NCBI GenBank assembly: GCA_019022495.1
Contig: JAFEKR010000004.1
Coordinates: 2,790,001 to 2,854,000, forward strand
DNA: 64,000 nucleotides
Origin: Epichloe hybrida
Lineage: Eukaryota > Ascomycota > Sordariomycetes > Hypocreales > Clavicipitaceae
Direction of reading: 5' to 3'
Made by a program: the position numbers and the translations under genes. Each line of letters opens with the position of its first letter. The first letter of the stretch is position 1. Below the pieces are notes generated by a model. It searched no databases. It was not told where the DNA came from and was given only the letters and a program-made list of their open reading frames with translations. This document shows positions 1 through 10,745 of this stretch, one piece after another.

Positions 1-3000
1 TATATAACTTAGTATCTTTTTTTATTATTAGCTAGTAATACTAACTTATAATCTAATAAAGGGTCTTACTAACTCCCTAGTAGCTTACTACTAGGTTATT
101 ATAAGTAAGTAGTAAAATTTCCTTTCTTATACTTACTAGAATAAAAACTTTATTTTAAAATATTAATAGCTTAGAGGGCCTAATAGACTATATTTATAAT
201 ACTTTAAGGTTACTACTCTTAAGTAGCTTCCTATAACCTATAGTAAAGTTATTATCTTACTATACTTAAAATAATATAACTTAAATTAGAGTCTTTAATT
301 CTATATATATAGGATATATATTACATGTAAACTTAGAAGAGATTTGCTAGACTACTTATATTCTTACTATAATACTACTATAAGTAACTAGCTTATAGTA
401 TGCTTTTAGACTTATAAATAAATTATAGCTAAGCGGTGTTTTAAGGGGGTGCCTATACTACTTACTAATTACTAACCTAGCTAGACTCCTAACCTATAGG
501 CTTACTAGACTTATAGAAACATTAATAAATATAAATAAGGCATAACCTTACTACTTATAATTAGCAGACCTAGTTAGCGTACTACTTATAGGCTTTATAA
601 GACTATTAGGTTTCTTAATAATATAATTAAGTTATATTTTCTTAAAACCCTAGAGGCTAGTGTAGCCCTTATAGTGTTCTTATAACAAACTATTAGCTAC
701 ACTAAGTAACATAATCTTAGGACCTATAACTATACTATTACTTATGTAGTATCCCTACCACTTAGTATCTATAAACTTAGATAAGAAGCTAGGTAGCTAT
801 AAGGACATAGCCTCTGCCTTATGCTTCTTACTAATATAATTTACTTTTCTTAACAGGGCATTAGTAGGATTTAGCTTACCTATATAATATTTAATCCTAA
901 AATTAAACAGATAAAGCTTATCTAACGCTATTACCTACCTACTAGTTAGCTTTAGCTTTATAGCTAAGTACTTATAATTTAAATAGTCTATTATAACTAT
1001 AATCTAATAAGTTAAATACATAAGGTAATATCTCTAGGCTTAAAACGCCTCTTAGATTACTAATAACTTAGTGTCTAGGGTTAAGTAATAAAGTTTAATA
1101 TTAGTTAACTTCCTTAAAAAATACACCACTAGGTACTAGCTCCCTAGCACTAATATTATAAGTATGGCTCTAATTATATAACTAGATATATTTATCTTTA
1201 CTCTTAGTGAATAAAGTAAGTTAAAGTACACTAAAATTAGTGCCTCCTAGAACTTCTTCTAGAGTTCTCTAAACACTATAAGTTTACTAGGCTCTAGCTT
1301 AAACTCTACTAGTTAAATACCTTTTAGATAGTTTATTAGTAAGACTATTACCTTACTATATTATTTTATAAAGTATTAGTAAAACCTTATAAACCTAAGG
1401 AATAATTAAATATTAAACACACCACTAGGTATTAGCTAGGTTATAATAGCTTTAACCTATAATAGTTCTATCTTAATACCCTTCTTAGATATAATAAAAC
1501 CTAGGAACTTTACCTTTATAACTAAAAATTAGTACTTTTTAAGGTTAATATAAAGGTTTGCGTCCTAAAGTCACTCTAGCACCCTTTTAACATACTTTAT
1601 ATATCTTATAGGGTCACTACTATATATTAGGGTGTTATTAAGGTAAATAATATAGAATTTATTTACAAGCCCCTTAAGAGTATTATTAATATATTCCTAA
1701 AAAGTAGCTAGCGTATTTACTAACCTAAATAGCATTATAAGATATTTAAAGTGCTTATAGTAGTAATAAAATACTATCTTTTACTTATTACCCTTATAAA
1801 TACATAGCTAGTGGTATACCTCTTAAAGATCTAGTAATATAAAAATCTTTACACTTACTAATTAATTAAGGATTTTAGAGATTAGTAGTAAAGGGGCCTT
1901 ATTTTTAATAGTAATCCTATTAAGGCCCCTGTAATCCACATAAAGCCTTAATTTCCCTAATTTTTTTAGAATAAATAAAATCAGGGCTCTTACTAGGCTT
2001 ATTAATCTTCTAATTTACCCTTTCTCCTATATACTTACTAGGTACTCCCTAAGCACTTCTAGCTCTTTTTTAGCTAGGTTATATATAGGTCCCTAGGGTA
2101 GTTATTTTCCCTTTTCTAATTTAATTATATAAGTGTAACTACCTAATTCTAGGAGCTTACTAGCTAGCTTCTTTAAAAATATATTTATAAATTCCACGTA
2201 CTCTTCTAGAATTTACTATAAGGGTATATTACTATTTATCTCTTATATAAATACTACTAATTCTTTATAAAACACTACCTAGAGCACTATTACACTTCTT
2301 AGTTTTTTCTTCTTTAATATATAAGTATATTTTACTACTATTACTATAACTACACTATAACTTAAGTTATTACTTACTATATTACTTATTAATAAATTTT
2401 TATTAGTATTTTCTTCTATTACCTCTAAGTTAACTACCTTAATCTTTAGTAATACTAGTAATAGCATAATAGAAAACTACTTTACTACCTTATATAGTTA
2501 TTACTTACTTACTATAAAAGTAATATAATCTTAGGTTATTAGAAACCTCTAGAAACCTTACTTCTAGTCTATTACTATAGGTTTATACTCTAGGGTCTAG
2601 TCTATCCCTAGGAGCATTTCCTCTCCTATATTAGTAATATAGTAGCTAACTTAGCAGACCTTTATATAGCCTATACTATCTTTTACCTTAACTAGTTTAT
2701 ATAGGATTCCCTAGTGTAAGATCTTATTCTTACTTATGCTTTCTAGTGTTATCTTTGTTTTTTCTATATTTTTCTAATCCTATTTTAATAATAATTTAGG
2801 GTAGATTATTAAATATTCCACGCCTATATTAAATAGCACTAGCACTACTAACTAGTAGTTATCTTACTATAAGGATACTTATATTCTTATTCTCTTATCT
2901 ATAGGTTTTTTTATAGTAAGACTATTATCCTAGGCCTAAGCTAAACTAATTAAAATCTTATTTAAGTCTAAGGTTTTATTACTACTATTCTTATACTTCT

Positions 3001-4190
3001 TAGTAGTATACCTATTACTTTTATAAATTAAGTAGTTTACTATATTATATCTATTTATACTATATCTAGGGCTACTATATTTATAGCACTTAAATAGTCT
3101 CTAGCCTATACTAGGTTACTATAAGCTTTACTATAAGTTATTTATAAGGGAGCTAAAGTATAGTCTCTTATTACTCCTACTCTCCTTATTATAGTTTCTA
3201 TTATAATTACTTAATATAGATATTATTATAACTTTAGCCTTTTTTCCTTAATCCTATAGGTAACTCTAAGATATTAGGAACTCTAAGCTAACTATATACT
3301 TCCTTATAGTATTATTTAAGCTATTTAGAAAAATCACTATTCTTAAGCATATAGGGATTTAGTTAGGTAATTTTACTTTTACCTTTATTTAAAGTCTTAG
3401 GAAAGATTAAAAAGACTAATTACTCTTTTACCTAAGATTTAGTAATATCCTAGTAGCTTCTAAGCACTATATATCTTTATCTATTACTCTAGTGTTTAGC
3501 TAGGATATAAATCTATCCTAGGTATAAGCTAAGTAGTTAACTAACTTATTCACTATTATATAACACATTTACTATTACTTTATATTATTAGCTAAGTAGC
3601 TACTAGCATATACTACCTTTATTTTATTATCCTAAAAGGTTCTTAAGTCTAGCTTAAATAGCATATTTAAATCTACTAGGTATACTTATAAATTCTTATA
3701 AGTATTACCTTTATATATAAGCACCTTATACTATATCTTAATAAAGCTTTATAAGTATATATTTACTATAAACTTTATATTAGGTAGGAAATCTAGGAAT
3801 AAGGGAATTCTTTATATATTTATCTAAGGGGTAATTATAAGTCCTCTGCCTAATCTAGCTAATTATAGGTCTGCTTCTATTTCCTTAAGCTATGCTTCTA
3901 TATCTAAGATCTCCTTTCTTATATAAGTATTTCATAGCTTAGCTTATATAACCTTATATTACCTCTATAGCTTATCTAGATTATTATTATTACTAGATTT
4001 AGTATTACTACTTTAGTTAGGTAGTATTTACTATACTCTCTTATATTTTATAGTTAGGGTATTCTAGTTACTACCTAGTTACTATAAAGTTAGGGCTTCC
4101 TTACTAGGTAATATAGGTGTATTTTATGTAAATATTTTATAGCTCCTTTATATTTAAATCTAGCTAATAGTCTATTTTCCCTAAAGGGTT
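1..4190 (-). pseudogene. gag-pol relic of Gypsy A1
   Basis: Degenerate Gag and Pol read on the minus strand. A retroviral zinc knuckle (C-X2-C-X4-H-X4-C) is recognisable at about 3047-3088: the first Cys survives, while the second Cys, the His and the last Cys are all changed to Tyr, exactly the changes expected from C-to-T/G-to-A mutation. The reverse transcriptase active-site box lies at 1613-1645 and reads Tyr-Leu-Asn-Asn-Thr-Leu-Ile-Tyr-Ser instead of Tyr-Leu-Asp-Asp-Ile-Leu-Ile-Tyr-Ser. The order zinc knuckle, RT, then (leftward) RNase H and integrase is that of Ty3/Gypsy. Short open frames such as the 62-codon one at 2279-2467 are chance openings within it. No function is expected. Confidence 0.75.
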
Positions 4191-4192
4191 TA

Positions 4193-4470
4193 AGAGTTTA
4201 ACTTATTATAACTTTAGTAAGAGAGATATAAATAAAGTAAAGGCTAAGGTTCTTAGTTATAGCTAGAGAGCTACTACTTAGGGGTAGGTATATAAAGGTC
4301 TTAAACTCTAACCTCCTATATCTCTTATAGGTAGTCCTTATTTAAATACCCTACTATATACACATAGCTATCTTATAGCTACTTAGTTATCCGCGAAACC
4401 TAAGGCTTATCTAAGGGCTTTATTATGTGACTATCCCGTCCATAGCCCCTTGGCCTCCGTACTCCTAACA
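4193..4470 (-). repeat. 5' LTR of Gypsy A1
   Basis: Read on the minus strand it starts TGTTAGGAGTACGGAGG. It matches, inverted, the sequence starting at 21315 (TGTTAGGAGCACGGAGG). The first ~100 bases keep GC-rich patches that the internal region has lost. The outer boundary at 4470 is clear. The inner boundary near 4193 is an estimate from where LTR-like sequence gives way to gag-like sequence. Confidence 0.65.
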
Positions 4471-5304
4471 CTTTAGTCAATATACGAGCGCCCTTATACC
4501 TCTTGCCTAGCTATCCCTTTGTTCTCACAATAAAGAGAGGGATTCTTCTAATAATAAGGATAAATTCTCTGCCCTTATTAGCACTATAAGACCACTAGGG
4601 GCTAGGTAAGTAATATATTAATAGAGTAATTAGTGTGAAGTAGCTATAAGTTAGGTTATCTAAGAAATTATCTAGATTCTTTTTTTTATATGTTACTACT
4701 ATAATTTAAAATTTATTAAATACACCTCTATGTTTATAAACTAGCTACTTAGTTACTACTTATAATCCTTAATAATATTTATTATAATAAAATCTCTTTT
4801 CTTTACCTAAGAATTCTCTAAAGCATTATAGCCCTTCTATTTAACTAGGTATTTCTAATATCTCCTATTATAATAATATAATATAATTCTTTTAACTTTA
4901 AACTCCTGCTTATTATTTATAATATTATCTTATAGTAAGGATATATTTTCTATACTAGATAGGTCCCTTATAAATAGTTTAAGGTTAGTAATATTAAAAA
5001 TATTATATAGATATATTCTAGGTAGTAGCTTTAATTAGTATATAAGCCTATAGGTACTAATTACCTTTTTAATTTTATAAGGGCCTAGGTGCTTTATACT
5101 TAGCTTCCTACTAGGTTACTATAAGTTAATATTCTTTATAGATAATAAAATATAGTTACTTATACTAAACTTTATTAGGGTTTACTTCTTATTATAGTAT
5201 TTTATATACTAGGCCTATAAGTTACTTAGGAGCTAGTTAATTACTATATATCTATCTTTTAGTATAATAGTATAAGTTTTTACCTAGTTATTTACTATAG
5301 GAAT

Positions 5305-6125
5305 TGTTAAAAATAAGACCTATTTTTAGCCCTTTTCTAGTTAAAGAACCTTCTTATTACTAGCTTGCTTTGCAAGTCTGACAGCTGCACTGCAGCTGTC
5401 AACGGTCGCGAGGGCAGCTATCAATAGCTGCGTCGCAGCTGTCAACAGCTGCGACCGACCGTGTGGATGACTAATTAGTCAATTGCGTTATGGCTGCAAG
5501 TGTGGCCACAACCACGCCACTAGTAATTAGGTAAGCTAGGGTGACGTAAGCTAGGGTGACGTAAGCAGGTTACCCTACACATAACTTACCCTATAGCTAT
5601 CTTTGACAACGATTTTCTCTTTATCTAGAGGTTGTACAAAAGTTTCACATATAGCAAATTAAAGCTTAAAGATAAGGCTTTCTCTTTATGCAAGGTTATT
5701 TTTTGGACCAAAAGTTAGTGCATATAGGTTGCTAGCTAGTATGGTGGTGAGTCGATTTTTTGGTTTTTGCATATAAATGAATTTTGCGGAAAATCAAAAG
5801 TAGCCTGTAAGACCCCGCTAGCGGCCCAGATCCACCGATACGGTCGGTAGGTCTATAAGAGAAAGAAGATCTTTTCAACTAGCTAGATAGCTAGTCCTCT
5901 CAACTAACAACAGCCGCATTGCCCGTACAACGTATCTAAAATCAATTCTATTGCTCTATAAGATATTATAAAAGTGATCTAGATTGAATTCTATTAGTTA
6001 ATAACTGTCACAACCTTCCGTTGCGTTGCGTTAATTGATTCAACGTTGCAGCCCTATTGGTCCCCGACCGTAGAGCTTGCACCCGTACAGCTATTGCCAG
6101 CTGGCAACTAGCTCCCTACATTTCA
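5305..6125 (+). repeat. Solo LTR of Copia family F, 821 bp
   Basis: Starts TGTTAAAAATAAG and ends CTACATTTCA. It has the same length and (inverted) sequence as the 3' LTR at 60392-61212, where a polypurine tract abuts the TGTTAAAAA end, which fixes that end as the LTR start. No coding sequence of family F flanks it, so it is a solo LTR left by LTR-LTR recombination. ATAGGAAT is present directly on both sides (5297-5304 and 6126-6133). A TATA-like box (TATAAAT) lies near 5772. Most of the LTR keeps normal GC content, unlike its surroundings. Confidence 0.9.
5380..5455. promoter_or_regulatory. Cluster of three CAGCTG-type palindromes in the F LTR
   Basis: Three consecutive inverted repeats. 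5380-5389/5391-5400 has 10-bp arms with a 1-nt centre. 5414-5421/5424-5431 has 8-bp arms with a CA centre. 5432-5442/5445-5455 has 11-bp arms with a CA centre. All are built on CAGCTG or CAGCTA. Downstream, TGACGTAA (a CRE/ATF-like site) occurs twice, at 5542-5549 and 5557-5564, within a 15-bp tandem repeat. The position in the 5' part of the LTR fits a U3 enhancer role, which is inference. Confidence 0.6.
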
Positions 6126-7909
6126 ATAGGAATATCTATAACTACTTACTATAGTCCCCTAGGGTTAAAACCTTATAGTGCCTTAGCTAGGGTGTAGCTA
6201 TAAGTTAAATAAGCACTTATATTATATATAAAATATGCTATTAAAAGGTTATTAGCCTAATTAGTTTAGTTAAAGTAAGTAAAGGCTCTTAAATAATACT
6301 CTAAAACTTAGTTTAAATGTTTTATTTAACTATCTATTTATAAGTAAAATATAGTACTTAGTTATTACTTAGTTATAATAAGATAGCAAAAGGTTATCTA
6401 AAACCTATTAGTAAAGGTTAAACTATAGTCTATAATAATACCCTCTAGAGCGCTATAATCCCTAAAAATATATTCTAAGAATATAGTAGCTAACCTATTG
6501 CTAGTTATATATATTAAAATAGGGATATAAATACTATATTTTATAAAATAGTTTATAATAACTAAGATTATATTATAAGTCTAGTTTATATCTTTTATAA
6601 GTATTAGCCTTATAATAAAGTTTATTAATAATTCTTAAAAAGGCTAATTAAGCACTAGTAGTGTAGCTAGCTTACTATAAGGTTTATAGTGCCTTAGCTT
6701 TAAAGTCTAGTAGCTTATATAAGTTTATATATATAACTTAGTGTCTTTCTTTATTATTAGCTAGTAATACTAACTAATAATCTAATAGAGGGTCTTACTA
6801 ACTCACTAGTAGCCTGCTACTAGGTTATTATAGGTAAGTAATATAACTTCCTTTCTTATACTAACTAGAATAAAAACTCTATTCTTAAATATTAATAGCT
6901 TAGAGGGCCTAATAGACTATATCTATAATACTTCTAAGTTACTACTTTTAAGTAGCTTCCTCTAACCTATAGTAAAGTTATTACCTTACTATACTTAAAA
7001 TAATATAACTTAAATTAAGTTTTTAATTTCATGTATATAGGATAAGCATTATATATAAACTTAAAAGAGGTTTACTAGACTACTTATATTTTTACTATAA
7101 TACTACTATAAGTAGCTAGCTTATAGTATGCTTTTAGACTTATAAATAAATTATAGCTAAGTAATGTTTTAAGGGGGCGCTTATGCTACTTACTAATTAC
7201 TAACCTAGCTAGACTCCTAACCTATAGGCTTACTAGACTTATAGAAATATTAGAAAATATAAATAAGGCATAACCTTACTACTTATAATAAGCGGACCTA
7301 GTTAGCGTACTACTTATAGGCTTTATAAAACTATTCGGTTCCTTAATAATATAATAAAGTTATATCTTCTTAAAACCCTAGAGGCTTAAATAGCCCTTAT
7401 AGCGCTCTTATAATAAACTATTAACTATACTAAGTAATATAACCTTAGGGCCTATAACTACACTATTATATATATAGTGCCCTTATTACTTAGCATCTAA
7501 AAACTTAGCTAAGAAGTTAGGTAGCTATAAGGATATAGCCTCTGCCTTACGCTCCTTGCTAATATAATTTACTTTTCTTAATAAGGTATTAGTAGGATTT
7601 AACTTACTTACATAATATTTAATCCTAAAATTAAATAGATAAAGCTTATCTAAAACTATTAATTACTTACTAGTTAGCTTTAGCTTTATAGCTAAGTACT
7701 TATAGTTTAGATAGTTTATAATAACTATAATCTAATAAGTTAAATACATAAGGTAATATCTCTAGGCTTAAAACGCCTCTTAGATTACTAATAACTTAGT
7801 GTCTAGGGTTAAGTAATAAAGTTTAATATTAGTTAACTTCCTTAAAAAATACGCTACTAGGTGCTAGCTACCTAGCACTAATATTATAAGTATAGCTCTA
7901 ATTATATTT

Positions 7910-8389
7910 TGTCGGGGAAAAACAACCACCCCAAAACAACGGAAAAGAGGGACTTGACGATGACGATGATGCTGACGAAAATGACGATATTGACGATATT
8001 GACGATTTCAACGATATTAGCAATTGAACCTAGATATCGGGATCTAGTTCTGCGATATTTGCGATCCATCGCGAGGATCTAAGCTGCGAAGTCTCTTGCT
8101 AATATCAGGTCATCTTATCAATCCAATATTAGCCGAAGTAATCTAATATCAGCCGAAGCTATCAAATATTAGCCGAAGCAAAAAGGGTGTAATCTCAATT
8201 GAACAATCCAAGCCAAAAGGCTACGAAGGGAGAGTTGATTTTCTATAAAAAGGGAGGGAATCTAGGGCTTTTATCTAGCTAGGGGGTCAGGGGCTAGGCC
8301 GGATCCAATGTGGTTGAATTGATCCGACAATCCGATAGATCCGAGGTCTTGTGAGAGAGGTCTCTAGGGGTCATATTCCTAGCCACACA
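7910..8389. repeat. Unassigned LTR-like block (family G), not RIP-degraded
   Basis: About 480 bp of balanced composition that begins TGTCGGGG and ends CCACACA, set sharply between AT-rich blocks. It contains GACGAT-type short tandem repeats (7954-8015), about three copies of a ~20-bp unit containing ATATTAGCCGAAG (8127-8186), and a TATA-like TATAAAAAGGG near 8244. These features resemble a solo LTR with a promoter. The two flanks differ: family A on the left and a family E gag fragment on the right. I see no target duplication and no other copy in the window. Confidence 0.45.
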
Positions 8390-9609
8390 ATACTTCTTCC
8401 TAGCCTCTTTAATTTCTTTAAGAGTCTAAAATTAGAATTCTTCCTAGTTTACTACTTCTTTAAGGTTATTTACTATCTTTATACCTTTTCTAATAGTTAT
8501 ATACACTCTATTATAAAGAAAATAGTCTTAAAATGTATTCTAGGATAGGTCTCTTCTATTTATAAACTTATCTCTTAATTATCTATAGAAGTTATTACTA
8601 AATTCAGAGAATAGTGTTTTTCTAAATAACCCTTACTCCTTCTATTATTTAGTCTTTATAAGGATATAAAGACTAATTTCCTTAGGGGTTTTTATCTCTT
8701 TATGTTTAAAGCTCTTTATTTATTAAAGTAATTCCTCTATAATATATTATTTAAGTCTTATAGAGATATAGGGGTATAGATTAGTGTAAATAGGGGTTTT
8801 CCCTTTATTAGGATGTTTATTACTATCTCTAGCTTTAATACCTTCTATAGTGTTATTATAGCTATTACTCTTACTAGGAACTATAAATTAACTAGAGGTC
8901 CTAGATAGTCTATCTATATCTAATATTCTAATTAGATTAAAGGGGAGTAAATCTTTAATATAAGGGGATAGGAGAGGTATAAATATGTACATAACTTATA
9001 TTTTAGTATAAAGGATTATAAGGTAAGGTAGTTAACTTTAAATATGTAATAGAACATATAATAAAGAAAGATAAGGGGATAGCTTAGCTACTAGTATTAA
9101 ACCCTTCTTTATTATTTTAGAATTTATATAGATATAGATATTAATACTAAAGTAAAAAGAGAGCTATATTATACCTTTCTATTAGTATAACTTATTGTTA
9201 GACATAGCCCTCCTATTTTATAAGGCAAGTGATTATTAGGTAAGCTACCTCTTCTAATTAACCTTACTAATCTATACTATTTGAAGACTACGTGGTTATC
9301 TATAAAGGTAACCACTAATTAGTGCTAGTATCACAGGGTATTAAATTTAATATAATAAGGTTATAAGCCCGAAGAATAGTAGTATTATTGATTATCTATT
9401 CTAGGCTACGTTATATGTGTAGAAAAGAGAAGTTAAAAGCTAGAATTCGTAATAAAAGAAGAGAAAGGGGGCTACGCGTTTATAGCCTTATATTTCCTAG
9501 CTAATTAATAAGCTAGGTTATAGGTTACATATAGGGCCCGCGCGTGGCCTGAGCTTTTGCTAGGTAATTGCGGCTGCGACGCGCGATTGATATCACCTTT
9601 GTTCTAATA
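8390..9609 (-). mobile_element. Truncated Copia family E copy (E'): 5' LTR plus part of gag
   Basis: Inverted copy of the first ~1.2 kb of element E. The LTR at 9323-9609 matches 10454-10745, and 8390-9322 matches the leader and gag start at 10746-11685 in reverse. It is cut off at 8390 by the G block. The LTR is moderately mutated and keeps GC-rich stretches around 9530-9590. The open frame at 8351-8548 on the other strand crosses the junction and is not a gene. Confidence 0.75.
9323..9609 (-). repeat. LTR of truncated Copia E'
   Basis: Reverse complement begins TATTAGAACAAAGGTGATAT, matching the start of the E LTR at 10454 apart from one RIP-type change (TG to TA). It ends next to the motif CTAATTAGTGGTTA, which follows the 5' LTR in families C, D and E. 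Confidence 0.75.
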
Positions 9610-10453
9610 ATCTAGATAGCTTATTTATATAAGAATTCAAATCTTTAGGACCTTTAAGACCTAGGCTTTCTAATTTACTTTATTTAATTAGTATTATTAG
9701 TAATAAGCAAAGGGAGGAGCTTTATAATAGTTCTCTTATATAAGAGAGTAACTTATCTAATTATAATAAATCCTATAAAGAATACTCTATATGTTTTTTT
9801 ATTATTATAATACTTTTTTCTTCCTTAAGTTTTTATTTTTCCTTAATTTAGTCTTCTTTTATAATCTAAAAACTTAGAAAAACAAGAATATAACTATCTT
9901 AAATATCCTAATTATACGAATTTTTTTTCCTAAAGAGATTAATAACTATATAACTTATTCTAATATGTAATTAAAGGAGTTAATAAAAGCTAGACGCCTT
10001 AGAGTAAGCTTATCTAAGCTTAAAGGGGATTCTTTTATTAAATTACTTTAAAAAGCTTATTTATATAAACTTAAATAGCTAGCTAGCTTTAGTTATTAGA
10101 TAAACTCTACTAAGCTCTTTTTCCTATAAGAGAGGTTAGAGCTCTATTAGCTCTAAGTAAAATTAGCTTAAATAAAATAGCTAGAAGTCTTATATAAACT
10201 AAGTTTATTTACTACTTTTAGGATAAAGAAGCCTTCCTTAAAATAACTATATAAAAGCAATAGAATTAAGCAAATAAAAAGACCTTAGGGATTCTTGTAT
10301 AAATCCTTAGAGGTAGGACCTTAGGTAGCTTATAATGCCTCTTATGCGTTTGCTTAGAAATATTTAGTAAAATTTAATATATAATCCCTCTTACTTTATA
10401 CTAAGGGAATAAGCTATAATAGTGTTAATTAAGATATTATATAAGAAGGTAAT
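9610..10453. other. AT-rich RIP-like sequence hosting element E, identity unknown
   Basis: Left part of the target into which element E inserted; the sequence resumes at 16556. It is AT-rich with many stops. Around 10000-10350 the plus strand shows longer stretches free of stops with Leu/Lys-rich translation, so it was probably coding once. I could not assign it to any transposon or gene family. Confidence 0.4.
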
Positions 10454-10745
10454 TGTTAGAACAAAGGTGATATCAATCGCGCGTCACAGCCGCAATTACC
10501 TAGCAAAAGCTCGGGCCGCGCGCGGGCCCTACACGTGACCTATAACCTAGCCTATTAATTAGCTAGGAAATATAAGGCTATAAACGCGTAGCCTCCTTTT
10601 CCCTTTTATTATTACGGATTCTAGCTTTTAACTTCTCCTTTACATATACACACATAACGTAGCTTAGAATAGATAATTAATAATAATACTATTCTTTAGG
10701 CTTATAACCTTATTATATTAAATTTAATACCCTGTGAAACTAACA
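10454..10745 (+). repeat. 5' LTR of Copia E
   Basis: 292 bp, TGTTAGAACA...GAAACTAACA. Retains a GC-rich stretch around 10475-10540. It is followed directly by CTAATTAGTAGTTAC, the leader motif shared with families C and D. Confidence 0.9.

Larger units (their letters stand above)
1..4470 (-). mobile_element. Gypsy family A copy 1 (A1), RIP-degraded, 3' part outside window
   Basis: Minus-strand Ty3/Gypsy element. Its 5' LTR lies at about 4193-4470, gag-pol runs leftward, and the integrase end and 3' LTR lie beyond base 1. Positions 1-1185 align closely with 6731-7909, which identifies a second copy (A2). A third, 5' copy starts at 21315. The DNA is strongly AT-rich with stops in all frames, as expected for RIP. 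The right end of the LTR (ACTCCTAACA at 4461-4470) is the reverse complement of the usual TG start. I could not find a matching target duplication because the other end is missing. Confidence 0.8.
4471..7909 (-). mobile_element. Gypsy family A copy 2 (A2), truncated and interrupted
   Basis: A second, RIP-damaged copy on the minus strand. It is split by the solo LTR at 5305-6125 and truncated at 7909 by an LTR-like block. 6731-7909 is colinear with 1-1185 of A1. At about 4800-4890 the minus strand encodes a recognisable chromodomain core (Tyr-Leu-Val-Lys-stop-Lys-Gly-Tyr, with the Trp codon turned into a stop), so the family is a chromovirus with the chromodomain after integrase. 4471-4650 lies between the A1 LTR and this chromodomain region. 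It keeps some GC-rich stretches but no gene or LTR that I recognise. Confidence 0.7.

Noticed and set aside
2279..2467. 62-codon minus-strand frame
   Set aside because: AT-rich, Ile/Val/Leu-heavy stretch within RIP-damaged Gypsy A1; it has no domain.
5305..6125. hAT or other DNA transposon, because of the 8-bp flanking repeat
   Set aside because: There are no terminal inverted repeats, and the same 821-bp sequence is the LTR next to the polypurine tract of Copia F at 60392-61212.
8351..8548. 65-codon plus-strand frame
   Set aside because: Spans the junction between the G block and the Copia E' fragment, antisense to E' gag.
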